Shown: positions 25,109 through 34,128 of the stretch, one piece after another | Layout: every line of letters begins with the position of its first letter | Numbering within the stretch: the stretch's first letter is position 1 | Assembly (NCBI RefSeq): GCF_039544205.1 | Contig: NZ_BAABLF010000013.1 | Coordinates: forward strand, 1 to 64,000 | Length of the DNA stretch: 64,000 nt | Source of the DNA: Ferrimonas gelatinilytica | GTDB taxonomy: Bacteria; Pseudomonadota; Gammaproteobacteria; Enterobacterales; Shewanellaceae | Reading direction: 5' to 3' | Notes under the pieces: generated by a model | The model's input: only the letters and a program-made list of their open reading frames with translations | Databases searched by the model: none | Told to the model about the DNA's origin: nothing | Made by a program: the position numbers and the translations under genes

Positions 25109-26641
25109 TTACTGGAAGTCCAGCAGCTCCGCCAGGATTACCGCTACCGAGGAGAGCGCCATCAGCAGCAGGACGAAACGCCAGACGAAGCGGGCCCAGT
25201 CGCCCCAGTCCACCCGGCAGACACCCAAGGTGGCCATCAGGGAGGCGGAGGTGGGGACGATCACGTTGGTGAAGCCGTCACCAAGCTGGAACGCCAGTAC
25301 CGATACCTGGCGGCTGACGCCCACGAGGTCCGACAGCGGTGCCATCAGCGGCATGGTGAGGGCCGCCTGGCCGGAGCCGGAGGTGACAAAAAAGTTGAAT
25401 ACCGACTGGAACACCAGCATCAGCCAGGCGGAGAGGACCTCGGGCATCTCACCGATGGCATTGGCGGAACTGTTAAGCAGGGAGTTGAGGACGGTCGCTT
25501 CCCCGGGCTCTCCGCCGCCCAGCAGCAGCAAGATCCCTTTGGCACACCCCACCAGCAGGGCGGCTGGCAGCATGATCCCGGCCCCCTCTTTGAAGGCGTC
25601 GGCGACGTCGTTCATGGTCATCTGGTTGAGGCGGAACAGGACGCCGATGATCCCCGCCACCAGACCCATGGTGAAGAATTGGGAGGCGATCTCCGGGATG
25701 TACCAGGCGTTTGCCACGACTCCCCAGATCACCCAGACCAGGGTCGCCACCACGGTTAACATCACCAGGCTATCGCCCAGATTCCAGCGGCTGTTTGCCA
25801 GGGTTGTCATCGGTTGGTCCCGCATCGCCTGATCGCTGTGGTAACTGTGGGAGCGGGTGGGGTCCAGCTTGACCTTGCGGGCGTAGTGCATGGTGAAGGC
25901 GATCCCCACCAGGGTGAAGCCGATCCACAGGGGGATACGCACGCCGGCGCCGGAGAGCACCGGCACCCCTGCCACGCCCTGGGCGATGGCTACGGAGAAG
26001 GGGTTCATCCAGGAGGCGGCGAAGCCTACCTGGGTGGCCACGTAGGTCACCATCACGGTAGTGATGCCGTCGTAGCCGAGCCGGATCATCAGCGGCAGGA
26101 TGATGATGGCGAAGGCCACCGCTTCCTCACCCATCCCGAATACGGCGCCACCGAGAGAGAAGAGGGTGAACATCACCGGGATGAACAGCGCCTCGTTACC
26201 CCGGGTTTTGTCGATAAGACGCAGGATCCCGTTGTCGATGGTGCCGGTCCGCATCACCACACCGAAGGCGCCGCCGATCACCAGCATGAACATGATCACG
26301 CCGATGGCGCTGCCCCACTTGGAGCCGGACACCAGCCCTTCGAACGGGAAGTTGAGCAGGCCCACTCCACCGCCGCCCTCGAACAGGACGATGCGGTTGT
26401 ACTGGAGGGCGCCACTCTCATCGGTGGCGTAGGCGAAAGAGGCGGGATCGATCACCGTGCGGGTCTTTTCGACTCCGTCGGCAAGGTAGCTGACCTCCTG
26501 GCTCTGGAAACTGCCGGCGGGCACCAGGTAAGTGAGCACCGCGGCCAGGATCCCGACCATAAAGATCAGGATGAGGGTATCGGGCATCTGCCAGCGAGAG
26601 GCGGGCGCCGCAGTGGGCGAAGGGTTGGATTGGGTGCTCAT
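25109..26641 (-). CDS. yfcC: YfcC family integral membrane transporter
   Basis: A 510-residue polytopic protein with about twelve hydrophobic segments, of the C4-dicarboxylate anaerobic carrier (DcuC-like)/YfcC superfamily. Typical stretches are GGAFGVVMRTGTIDNGI, FGMGEEAVAFAIIILPL and SGSGQAALTMPLMAPLSDLVG. YfcC proteins are variously annotated as basic amino acid or C4-dicarboxylate transporters, so the substrate is open. ATG 26641 is preferred to GTG one codon upstream. It diverges from the GntP permease, and an FNR/CRP-like palindrome lies 62 bases before its start. Confidence 0.88.
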   Translation of the reverse strand: MSTQSNPSPTAAPASRWQMPDTLILIFMVGILAAVLTYLVPAGSFQSQEVSYLADGVEKTRTVIDPASFAYATDESGALQYNRIVLFEGGGGVGLLNFPFEGLVSGSKWGSAIGVIMFMLVIGGAFGVVMRTGTIDNGILRLIDKTRGNEALFIPVMFTLFSLGGAVFGMGEEAVAFAIIILPLMIRLGYDGITTVMVTYVATQVGFAASWMNPFSVAIAQGVAGVPVLSGAGVRIPLWIGFTLVGIAFTMHYARKVKLDPTRSHSYHSDQAMRDQPMTTLANSRWNLGDSLVMLTVVATLVWVIWGVVANAWYIPEIASQFFTMGLVAGIIGVLFRLNQMTMNDVADAFKEGAGIMLPAALLVGCAKGILLLLGGGEPGEATVLNSLLNSSANAIGEMPEVLSAWLMLVFQSVFNFFVTSGSGQAALTMPLMAPLSDLVGVSRQVSVLAFQLGDGFTNVIVPTSASLMATLGVCRVDWGDWARFVWRFVLLLMALSSVAVILAELLDFQ

Positions 26642-26702
26642 CACAGACCCCGTGGTCGAATAGTTATTCTTATATTCTGCATAATGGCCTGGTCGAGGTT
26701 TC

Positions 26703-26718
26703 TGTGATTTGAATCACG
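26703..26718. promoter_or_regulatory. CRP/FNR-type palindrome upstream of yfcC
   Basis: TGTGATTTGAATCACG reads as TGTGA-N6-TCACG, one base from the CRP consensus, and as GTGAT-N4-ATCAC, one base per half from the FNR consensus. It lies in the 351-base divergent region, much nearer yfcC (62 bases) than the GntP gene. Confidence 0.6.
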
Positions 26719-26911
26719 CCTCTGCGGGTTCACGGCGGCGATGCTACCGCCGACAGGTTTAACGTCACGGGCGGTTCAAACTCACGCCATTTCACAGGGT
26801 TTTTCGTCCTGAAAACCCTATGGGCTCAACAAAGCGGGAAAACTTGAATCCTGGTCACACTTTTGTGGCGGTGCTGTCACTTTCTATCACAACCTCTCTG
26901 GTCAGCAAAGG

Positions 26912-26927
26912 ATGTTACCCGTATCAT
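26912..26927 (+). promoter_or_regulatory. GntR-type operator of the GntP permease
   Basis: ATGTTACCCGTATCAT matches the known E. coli GntR operator sequence of gntT almost base for base. It lies 66 bases upstream of the permease start, the same distance as the palindrome upstream of gntK, which argues for the same repressor acting on both. Confidence 0.8.
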
Positions 26928-26992
26928 CCCGCCGCAACAGAGTGGGTGCGATAGGCGTTACCCACCCTCTATGTGTCTAGATAAGGTGTTTT

Positions 26993-28372
26993 ATGACTGA
27001 GTCCGCCACCCCGGAGAACGTAGGTTACCTGCTCTCTATTGCCGCCGGAGCGATTGTTCTGCTTCTGGTGTTCATTATGCGTTTCCGTATCCATGCCTTC
27101 GTATCCCTGACGCTGGTGAGTGTGCTGACTGCGCTGGCCACCGGCGTCGCCTATGACCAGGTGGTCCCCACCATGCTCGGCGGCCTCGGCGGGACCCTGG
27201 CGGGCGTTGCCCTGCTGGTCGGCCTGGGTGCCATGATCGGGGTGATCCTCGAAGTCAGTGGCGGTGCCCAGGTGCTGGCGGATACTCTGATTAACCGGTT
27301 TGGCAAAGAGCGTGCCCCCATGGCGCTGGGTATCGCCTCCCTGATGTTCGGCTTCCCGATCTTCTTCGATGCCGGCCTGATGGTGATGCTGCCGATCATC
27401 TTCACCGTGGCCAGCCGCTTTGGCGGTTCCGTGCTGAAGTACGCCCTGCCCAGTGCCGGTGCCTTCGCCGTGATGCACGGCTTCGTACCGCCGCACCCGG
27501 GTCCGGTGGCCGCCGCCGAACTGCTGGGTGCCAACATCGGGCTGCTGCTGGTGGTGGGTTTGCTGGTGGCGATCCCCACCTGGTATTTCGGTGCCTACCT
27601 GTTCGGCCTCTGGGCGGGCAAGCGATTCCAACTGCCGGTCACCAACGCCTTCCAGATGGGCGACCGTACCCCGCTGGCGGATGCAGACAAACCTAGCTTT
27701 GCCGTGGTGCTGGGGATCCTGCTGCTGCCGGTCCTGCTGATCTTCCTGGATACTGGTCTCAACACCCTGACTGTGATGGGGATGCTCGATGGCGGCGCCA
27801 CCTGGGTTGAGATGGCCCGCATGCTGGGTAAGACGCCGGTGGCCCTGTTGATCACCTTGCTGGTGTGCCTGGTCTACTTCTCCCGCACCCATGGCAAAGA
27901 TCGCCTGGAGAAGCTCTGCGGTGATGCCCTGGCGCCGATCTGCGCCGTGATCCTAGTAACCGGTGCCGGCGGCATGTTCGGTGGTGTCCTGCGTGCTAGC
28001 GGCATCGGCGATGCCCTGGCGTCCGTACTGTCCGATACCGGCATGCCGATCATCCTGGCGGCCTTCATCATCTCCACCCTGCTGCGCGTGGCCCAGGGCT
28101 CCGCGACCGTGGCCCTGACCACCACGGCGGCCCTGCTCTCCCCGACCGTGGCGGCGATGACCGGCTTGAGCCAGCTGGACCTCTGCTTCATCGTTATTGC
28201 CATCGCCGGTGGCGCCACCGTACTTTCCCACTTCAACGATTCCGGTTTCTGGCTGGTGAGCCGCTTCCTGCAGATGGATGAGAAGACCACCCTGAAGACC
28301 TGGACCGTGATGGAAACGCTGCTGGGGGGCATCGCCTTCCTGATCGTCGCCCTGGCCAGCATGGTGCTGTAA
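26993..28372 (+). CDS. Gluconate permease, GntP family
   Basis: A 459-residue integral membrane protein with about a dozen hydrophobic segments. Family hallmarks are FGFPIFFDAGLMVMLPII, MHGFVPPHPGPVAAAELLGA, GGMFGGVLRASGIG and the C-terminal AIAGGATVLSHFNDSGFW. GntP-family proteins are H+-coupled gluconate or related sugar-acid symporters. The GntR-type operator just upstream makes gluconate the most likely substrate here, with GntK (14205) as the next enzyme. A strong terminator follows, so it is monocistronic. Which of gntT, gntU or gntP it equals is not resolved. Confidence 0.93.
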   Translation: MTESATPENVGYLLSIAAGAIVLLLVFIMRFRIHAFVSLTLVSVLTALATGVAYDQVVPTMLGGLGGTLAGVALLVGLGAMIGVILEVSGGAQVLADTLINRFGKERAPMALGIASLMFGFPIFFDAGLMVMLPIIFTVASRFGGSVLKYALPSAGAFAVMHGFVPPHPGPVAAAELLGANIGLLLVVGLLVAIPTWYFGAYLFGLWAGKRFQLPVTNAFQMGDRTPLADADKPSFAVVLGILLLPVLLIFLDTGLNTLTVMGMLDGGATWVEMARMLGKTPVALLITLLVCLVYFSRTHGKDRLEKLCGDALAPICAVILVTGAGGMFGGVLRASGIGDALASVLSDTGMPIILAAFIISTLLRVAQGSATVALTTTAALLSPTVAAMTGLSQLDLCFIVIAIAGGATVLSHFNDSGFWLVSRFLQMDEKTTLKTWTVMETLLGGIAFLIVALASMVL

Positions 28373-28390
28373 GTCACAGCGATCGACGAC

Positions 28391-28430
28391 AACGGGCCGA
28401 TGCGTTAACGCATCGGCCCGTTTTGTTTTG
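28391..28430 (+). terminator. Intrinsic terminator of the GntP permease
   Basis: A perfect inverted repeat with 14-16 paired bases (AACGGGCCGATGCG and complement, centred on TTAA near 28406) runs into TTTTGTTTTG. Confidence 0.93.
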
Positions 28431-28514
28431 GCTGTCCGGAGGCGGAGGGTGCCGGGTGTCCTGAACTGTCGGGGCGGATAACTTTAGCCCTGTTAGCGGG
28501 AGAGGCGGTGAGAC

Positions 28515-28823
28515 TTAGGCGGGCTGCAAAACCTGGTGGCTGAGGCTTCGGACATACGCTTTGGCTGCTTCGCGGAAACTGGCCATGTGCGGGGCTGTTA
28601 CATGGGCATGAAGGGCCTCCATGCTCTCCCAGGTTTCCACCACAGTGACGGTGTCGGGACGCAGCGCTCCCTGGGTGGGTAGGCCCGACGGGATGTCCAC
28701 CATAGGTGCGTAGGCCAGGCAACCCTGCTCGGCTTTGACCTGGGGCACGGTTTCGTTAAATGCATTCAGGAACTTCTCCCGGCATCCTGGCAGTAACTCA
28801 ACGGTGGTGACGATATGAATCAT
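28515..28823 (-). CDS. Antibiotic biosynthesis monooxygenase (ABM) domain protein
   Basis: A 102-residue dimeric alpha-beta barrel protein of the ABM/YgiN type. The pattern is IHIVTTVELLPGCREKFLNAF, EQGCLAYAP, VETWESMEALHAHVTAPHM, FREAAKAYV. Relatives are cofactor-free quinol monooxygenases or small isomerase-like proteins. The start ATG 28823 has AAGGGAACAGGA upstream. It is the last gene of the minus-strand catabolic cluster that begins with maoC at 33851, so it may handle an intermediate or a toxic by-product. The role is an inference from position. Confidence 0.82.
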   Translation of the reverse strand: MIHIVTTVELLPGCREKFLNAFNETVPQVKAEQGCLAYAPMVDIPSGLPTQGALRPDTVTVVETWESMEALHAHVTAPHMASFREAAKAYVRSLSHQVLQPA

Positions 28824-28960
28824 TCCTGTTCCCTTTTGTATGTTGGATGGTGGCCCGGGCAAGATTGACTTGCCGCGTTCCGGGCTCTTGGCATTTCACA
28901 TGGCTGTGCCATGCGGCCATGTCAGAGGGTTTTGGCACTCCCGAAGCGTGGCCGCCCGGG

Positions 28961-29716
28961 CTACTTAGCCTTCCAGTTTGGCGCGCGCTTCTCGGCGAAG
29001 GCACGGGCCCCCTCTTTGGCGTCTTCGGTCTGCATGAGCCAATGGAAATACTCGTTCTCCAGTTTGACGGCGTCGGGCAGCGGCATATCGAGACCCTGCA
29101 TGACAGCAGCCTTCATTTTCTGTACCGCCAGCGGTGCACTCTTGACGATCTGGGCGGCGATCTGCTCGCACTTGGTCAGCAGTTGGTCCGCCGGAACCAC
29201 ATGGTTGACCAACCCGACGCGATGGGCTTCCCGGGCGTCGATCCGGCTGCCGGTAAAGAGCATCTCAAGTGCGATGCCCACCGGGATGACACGGGGTAAC
29301 CGCTGGGTTCCGTGCCCGCCCGGTATCCAGCCAAGCCGGGCCTCACCCAGGCCGAACTGCGCGTCATCGGTAGAAACCCGGATATCGGCCCCCAATGCCT
29401 GCTCCAGGCCGCCGCCATTGCAGTGGCCCTGGATGGCCGCAATGATGGGTTTGGTCATGGTCAGAAGGCGGGGGTACAAGCGATCCACGAACCCTTCGGC
29501 GTCGGGAGACATGACCCACTTGATGTCAGTGCCGGTGCAGAATGCACGCCCCGCACCGCTGAGGATCCCAACCCGCAAGCTGGGGTCGTTTTCGAGCTCG
29601 TCCCACGCGTCCGAGATGGCGTTGTAGGTCTCACCGTCGCAGGCGTTCATCACTTCCGGACGGTTGATCCTGACGTGGACGATGCCACCGGCTTTTTCAA
29701 CGATGACCTTAGTCAT
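28961..29716 (-). CDS. Enoyl-CoA hydratase/isomerase (crotonase) 1
   Basis: A 251-residue crotonase. The oxyanion-hole segments are present (AFCTGTDIKW and GHCNGGGLEQALGADI). Both catalytic glutamates of true hydratases align: one in FGLGEARLG, the other in ALEMLFTG. The protein could therefore hydrate a trans-2-enoyl-CoA. The GGHGTQRLPR turn is typical. The C-terminal AFAEKRAPNW helix is conserved in the family. It is close in type to crotonase 2 of the same cluster but lacks that protein's substitution. Start ATG 29716 has AAGGA at good spacing. Confidence 0.9.
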   Translation of the reverse strand: MTKVIVEKAGGIVHVRINRPEVMNACDGETYNAISDAWDELENDPSLRVGILSGAGRAFCTGTDIKWVMSPDAEGFVDRLYPRLLTMTKPIIAAIQGHCNGGGLEQALGADIRVSTDDAQFGLGEARLGWIPGGHGTQRLPRVIPVGIALEMLFTGSRIDAREAHRVGLVNHVVPADQLLTKCEQIAAQIVKSAPLAVQKMKAAVMQGLDMPLPDAVKLENEYFHWLMQTEDAKEGARAFAEKRAPNWKAK

Positions 29717-29744
29717 GATGCTTCCTTTTTCGTCTATTCCATTG

Positions 29745-29773
29745 ACAGCTCCCCGCCGATGGCGGGGAGCTGT
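29745..29773 (-). other. Strong hairpin inside the catabolic operon
   Basis: ACAGCTCCCCGCC and its exact complement form a 13-bp stem with a three-base loop between the serine hydrolase and crotonase 1. No U-tract follows on the minus strand. It could protect upstream mRNA from 3' decay or attenuate the downstream genes. Confidence 0.6.
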
Positions 29774-29800
29774 GACTGCGTCGCTTGAGAAGCCGGCGCT

Positions 29801-31123
29801 CTATTTATCGAACAGGCCAGAGGTTGCGATGGGGCGGACAAAACGGTGGGAGGAGTAGTCATCGTTGTTGAGGCTGAAGTAGACGATGACAAGATCCCGA
29901 GCGGGGGAGACGTAAAGCCCCTGACCCATCAGGCCGCCTTTCCAGAAGTCACCATCGCCCCAGACCAGATCCCATTGACGGCTGTGGCCTACGGCGTCGT
30001 CCGTGTTGAGGTATTGGGTGAAGCGGGTACCTGCGCCGTTCATAAAGACCTCACGGGCGCGGATCCCTTCCTGGGTACGCTTGAGGATCTCATCGGAAAC
30101 CACCTGCTCAACCGCGATCTTGTTCCAGCTTGGGGTGTACAACATGCCAAAGCGTGCCATATCCCTGAGGTTGCTGGAGACCAGGCCGTGAGCGGCCGCG
30201 ATGCCGTCCGGTGTCAGGTGCAGTTGCAGGGGGCCTTCGGCACCGATTTTGGACCAGACACGTCGATCGAAGAGTTGGTGCCAGCGCTCGCCCTCTACCG
30301 CCTCGGCCAGCACCACCAGTACCTGGGTCAGCGCAGAGGAGTATTCAAAGGCTTCACCGGGCTTGCCGCTTGCCTTGGTACTCTTGAGGACGTCGGTCAG
30401 CAGTTCGACTTCGCCGGTTTTCGGATGGGGGAACGCGAACTCAGCCTGGTACACACGGGTCGCGATATTGTCGGGGTCGAAACGGGACTCCGCGGTGTCG
30501 TTCAGGTCCATACCGCTGACCATGTCGAGCACGTCACGGGTGGAAACGCGGTCCCAGTCGGTCCCTTTCCAATCGGTAATGTACTTGGTGATAGGCAGGT
30601 CTTCATCGATTCTGCCTTCACTGATCAGCTGGTCGATCACCAGACTGGCGGTCGGTTTCGCGCAGGACATCCAGAGGTGGGCATCTTCGGCACGCATGCG
30701 GGGATATTTTTCGTAAACAATGTCGCCCTTGTGAATAACAAGGTAACCCTGCATGTAAGAGTCGGCGTGCGCCATGAACCGGTCGAGGCTCATCTTTCCG
30801 TGGTTCACGGTTTCCGCCTCCACCTTGCCCACTTCCGGCATGGGACGCTGGCCAAGTGGCATGACGGGCTGTCGTGATGGCAGCACTGCGGTATTCATGA
30901 ACTCGGCCACGCGGGAGCTGAAATAGGCGGAGATATCCCCACCCCTGAACAGTTCACCGTAGCTGGTTTCCCGCGTCTTCTTCTCCAGCTCCATGGGGAA
31001 TCCGTTGACGAACTCCTCGAGCGGGGTGCGATCCTGCGCCACGGTTGCCGTGGTAAATAGTGCGCCGGCAAGTAGCAGGCCGCACTGGTACGCCTTTTTC
31101 CCTGAGAGGGCTTTGGTCGGCAT
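29801..31123 (-). CDS. Exported SxxK serine hydrolase (beta-lactamase/NylB-like)
   Basis: A 440-residue beta-lactamase-superfamily protein with a signal peptide (CGLLLAGALFTTATVAQ). The nucleophile motif is S-C-A-K in WMSCAKPTASLVIDQ, the second motif is YSS in FEYSSALTQ, and a Trp- and Gly-rich segment (WGDGDFWKGGLMGQGLYV) marks the third. Domain pattern and length resemble class C-type esterases and 6-aminohexanoate-dimer hydrolases more than true beta-lactamases. It probably cleaves an ester or amide outside the cytoplasm before uptake. The start is ATG 31123 (TGGAG upstream); ATG 31135 is an alternative. Confidence 0.85.
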   Translation of the reverse strand: MPTKALSGKKAYQCGLLLAGALFTTATVAQDRTPLEEFVNGFPMELEKKTRETSYGELFRGGDISAYFSSRVAEFMNTAVLPSRQPVMPLGQRPMPEVGKVEAETVNHGKMSLDRFMAHADSYMQGYLVIHKGDIVYEKYPRMRAEDAHLWMSCAKPTASLVIDQLISEGRIDEDLPITKYITDWKGTDWDRVSTRDVLDMVSGMDLNDTAESRFDPDNIATRVYQAEFAFPHPKTGEVELLTDVLKSTKASGKPGEAFEYSSALTQVLVVLAEAVEGERWHQLFDRRVWSKIGAEGPLQLHLTPDGIAAAHGLVSSNLRDMARFGMLYTPSWNKIAVEQVVSDEILKRTQEGIRAREVFMNGAGTRFTQYLNTDDAVGHSRQWDLVWGDGDFWKGGLMGQGLYVSPARDLVIVYFSLNNDDYSSHRFVRPIATSGLFDK

Positions 31124-31166
31124 GAGTGACTCCATGTTCTGATAGGTCCTTGGTAGGGAGGAATCC

Positions 31167-31946
31167 CTAATCGTATTTCTTGAAGTTGGGTTTGCGCTTC
31201 TCGGCGAAGGCGGCCATGCCCTCACGTTGGTCGGGGGTGCCAAACAGTCCGTGGAAGAGGCGGCGTTCAAGTTTCAGTCCCGGGATCAGCGGGGTTTCCG
31301 CCTGCTGGTTCACGGACTCCTTGCCCGCCAGCACCGACAATCGAGGCTTGTTGGCAATGGACTTAGCGATCTGGACCGCCACCTCCAGGTGCTGGTTATC
31401 CTCGACGACCGAGGTGATCATCCCGAGTTGCTCGGCTTTCTCGGCGCTGATGGAGTCGCCGGTCAGGATGTAATACATCGCTTTGGCTTTCCCAATGGCT
31501 CGGGTCAAACGAGCCGGGCCCCCGGCACCGGGAATGACGCCCAGGCCAACCTCGGGCAGCCCGAACTTGGCGGTGGTATCGGCGATGACGATGTCGCACA
31601 TCAGCGAGATCTCGGTGCCGGCACCGAAAGCAAAGCCTCTTACCGCAGCGATAACCGGCTTGCGCAGCTGGGCTATCTTGTCCATGTAGGAGGCCAGGTC
31701 GGTCCGGTAGGCGCTTTCGAAATCCTGTGACGCGATCCACTTCAGGTCCGCGCCGGCACAGAACGCCTTGTCCCCACCAGCCAAGATCATGCAGCCGATG
31801 CTGTCGTCGGCATCCAAGGCCATCAGCGCGTCGCTAAGCTCCCGGGCCACCTGCTCGTTGACCGCGTTCAACGCCTCGGGACGGGCGAGGGTCACGATGC
31901 CGACGTTGTCCCTGCGCTCCGTTTGTACGTACTTGAACTCACTCAT
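31167..31946 (-). CDS. Crotonase 2, one catalytic Glu replaced
   Basis: A 259-residue crotonase-fold protein with intact oxyanion loops (AFCAGADLKW, GFAFGAGTEISLMCDI) and FGLPEVGLGVIPGAGG, which holds the first catalytic Glu. Where hydratases have the second Glu (the motif A-M-E-M/F), this protein has AMYYILTG, with Tyr. Such variants are usually isomerases, decarboxylases, hydrolases or CaiD-like enzymes, not standard hydratases. It lies between the serine hydrolase and the CoA-transferase in one operon; the pairing with a CaiB-type transferase recalls carnitine-type pathways. Start ATG 31946. Confidence 0.88.
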   Translation of the reverse strand: MSEFKYVQTERRDNVGIVTLARPEALNAVNEQVARELSDALMALDADDSIGCMILAGGDKAFCAGADLKWIASQDFESAYRTDLASYMDKIAQLRKPVIAAVRGFAFGAGTEISLMCDIVIADTTAKFGLPEVGLGVIPGAGGPARLTRAIGKAKAMYYILTGDSISAEKAEQLGMITSVVEDNQHLEVAVQIAKSIANKPRLSVLAGKESVNQQAETPLIPGLKLERRLFHGLFGTPDQREGMAAFAEKRKPNFKKYD

Positions 31947-31980
31947 ATCGACGTATCCTTAAATCAATGCGTGCGGATGA

Positions 31981-33195
31981 TTAGCGCGGTAAACCCAGAA
32001 CCTGGGCTTCGGCCAGCGCCTGGATATCGGCTTCGCTGTAGCCCAGGGCTGTCAGCTCCGAGAGGGTATGTTCGCCGACGGCGGGCGGATTTTTCGGTTT
32101 CACCTTGCTGATCCCTTCAGCCTGGATCTGGATCGGGCTGTCGATCGTCCGCAAACCCTCGGTGCCTTCGACCTCCGGGAAGCAGCCATTGGCGACCATC
32201 TGTTCGTCAGCAACACACTCATGGGTGGTTTGCGCGACGCTGAAGTTCACGCCGAAGCTGCTCAGACGCGCCTTGATGGCGGTCACATCATGTTCACCGA
32301 TCGCCCGCTGCATCTCGTCGAACAGCGCCTGGTTATTCTTGGCGCGCATCTGAGGTGTCGCAAAGCGCTCATCCTCCATGAGATGGGAGAGGCCCAGGGC
32401 GTCGAAGAGGTTACCAATATTGCTGGGGTTGAGCTCAAGGATGATGATGTAACGATCATCCCGGGTCTTGTAGAGAGCGCCGGTGACCGGATTGGGCCAC
32501 TCGGTGCGACGGAACTTTTGCATCGGCGGAGCACCGGCCAGGGCGGCCTGCATCAGGCTTGAGTTGGCCCAGACACCGTTCTGCATCAGGGAAGTTGAGA
32601 CCATGGAGCCTTGACCGCTGCGTTCACGGTGGAAGAGTCCGGCCATCACGGCACTGAACAGGCAGGTTGCCGTCCCCATGTCGCCGCCACCCACGGGCAT
32701 CAGGATGGGATCCCCTCCCTTAGGACGCATCTCCTCCATCATGCCGCTGCGGGCGTAGAAGGCACCCATGTCGAAGCCGGGGGCATCCTTATCCGGGCCC
32801 ACCTGCCCGAATCCGTTGATCCAGGCGAAGACGATCTTCGGATTGATCGCCTTGATGTCTTCGTAGGTGTGCTTGAGCATCTCCTGTACCTTGCGCGGTG
32901 AGTTGGTCAGGAAGACGTCCGCGGTGGCCACCAGTTTGTTCAGCGCTTCCTGGGCCTCGGGCTTCTTGAGGTTCAGGGCAACCGATTTCTTGGTGCGGTT
33001 CTGGATATAGGTCGTATAGGGGATGTCACTCGGCGGCATGCCGTGCACCTTGTGCCCATAACGCCAGAGATCGCCGGTCAGTGGTTCGATCTTAATCACC
33101 TCCGCCCCATGGTCGGCGAGGATAACAGTTGCAGACGGAGCCGCCGCCATGGAGGCGACCTCAATGACTCTAATGCCGTCCAGAATTCCTTTCAT
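31981..33195 (-). CDS. CaiB/BaiF class III CoA-transferase
   Basis: A 404-residue family III CoA-transferase. The N-terminal GIRVIEVASMAAAPSATVILADHGAEVIK pattern (quoted in part) is the CoA-binding start; the catalytic Asp is in GFDMGAFYARSG, and PVGGGDMGTATCLFSAVMAGL follows. These enzymes move CoA between carboxylic acids, activating a substrate without ATP. This is probably the activation step that feeds the two crotonases and the MaoC hydratase of the cluster. Start ATG 33195 has GGAGAG upstream. The donor and acceptor acids cannot be told from sequence. Confidence 0.92.
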   Translation of the reverse strand: MKGILDGIRVIEVASMAAAPSATVILADHGAEVIKIEPLTGDLWRYGHKVHGMPPSDIPYTTYIQNRTKKSVALNLKKPEAQEALNKLVATADVFLTNSPRKVQEMLKHTYEDIKAINPKIVFAWINGFGQVGPDKDAPGFDMGAFYARSGMMEEMRPKGGDPILMPVGGGDMGTATCLFSAVMAGLFHRERSGQGSMVSTSLMQNGVWANSSLMQAALAGAPPMQKFRRTEWPNPVTGALYKTRDDRYIIILELNPSNIGNLFDALGLSHLMEDERFATPQMRAKNNQALFDEMQRAIGEHDVTAIKARLSSFGVNFSVAQTTHECVADEQMVANGCFPEVEGTEGLRTIDSPIQIQAEGISKVKPKNPPAVGEHTLSELTALGYSEADIQALAEAQVLGLPR

Positions 33196-33392
33196 TTTCT
33201 TCTCTCTCCAATCTGCTCGGTTGAGCTATTCACTATTATTTCCACGCGGCCATCGGGCACGCTTGTTATGAGGGGACAGGTTCATCTCATCTTAATGGCA
33301 GACGTTAAGTTGTCCTTCCTCGTCGTGCTACGGCACTGTCTGCCCGGGCCTTGGAAAACCTGAGTACCTTGAATTTCCCCCCCGGGGTGCGG

Positions 33393-33851
33393 TTATTCGG
33401 CGTTACGCTTCTTCACGAACAGCACGTGGTGGGCAACACAGACGACTTCGTCGTTCTGGTTGGTGGTGACCTTCTCTTCGGTGATCAGCCCATGGGTGGG
33501 GAGTTTGGGGTGATCCTTCTTCTCGATGATGGTCACCTTGACCTTGATAGTGTCCTGCGCAAAAACCGGGTTTGGAAAGCGTATTTTATCGTAGCCGTAG
33601 GACATGCCGTGGGGGTTAAGCGGCTCGCCCTGCAGACAGAGGCCGGTCGTGATGCTGAAGGTCGCATTGCCATGAGCGATCGGTTTTTTGAAGGGTTGTG
33701 TTTTGCACCACTCGGCGTCGGTATGGTGCGGCATCCAGTCGCCGGAATGCATTGCGTGCATCACGATGTCCGTTTCTGTGATGGTTCGGGCACCGGTGGT
33801 GCGGGTTTCACCGATCTCAAAATCTTCAAAAAACTTCGCCTTCTCTTGCAT
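33393..33851 (-). CDS. MaoC-like (R)-specific hydratase
   Basis: A 152-residue hot-dog fold protein. The hydratase motif is clear: Asp and His in SGDWMPHHTDAEW, then KPIAHGNATFSIT. MaoC proteins hydrate 2-enoyl-CoA with R stereochemistry or act on other acyl-CoA thioesters. It is the first gene of the six-gene minus-strand cluster, 197 bases before the CoA-transferase. The region upstream (33852-34128, divergent to the GH88-like gene) should hold the cluster promoter; no operator was recognised. Start ATG 33851 has AAAGGA upstream. Confidence 0.9.
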   Translation of the reverse strand: MQEKAKFFEDFEIGETRTTGARTITETDIVMHAMHSGDWMPHHTDAEWCKTQPFKKPIAHGNATFSITTGLCLQGEPLNPHGMSYGYDKIRFPNPVFAQDTIKVKVTIIEKKDHPKLPTHGLITEEKVTTNQNDEVVCVAHHVLFVKKRNAE

Positions 33852-34128
33852 CTGTCTGTCCTTTTCTTATCTGAATGCAACCTTGGTGGGTCGCGGGACC
33901 GCCCTCCGACTGCGATTGGAACTGGCCTTTGGCGAGGTCCTTCTCAGCGTCGGTTCGGTCGAACGAAGGCGCATTATTCCAACGCTTTATTCGAGCGTGC
34001 TTGATATGAGCAGACAAGCCTGACACAGGGTCTTAAACAAATCTTCACAGATGTCCCCTCGGAACAAGCGCTGGCTCAAATTTTGGCGTGATAATGCGAC
34101 GTCGAAACAGTCAACTGGAGGACGAATC

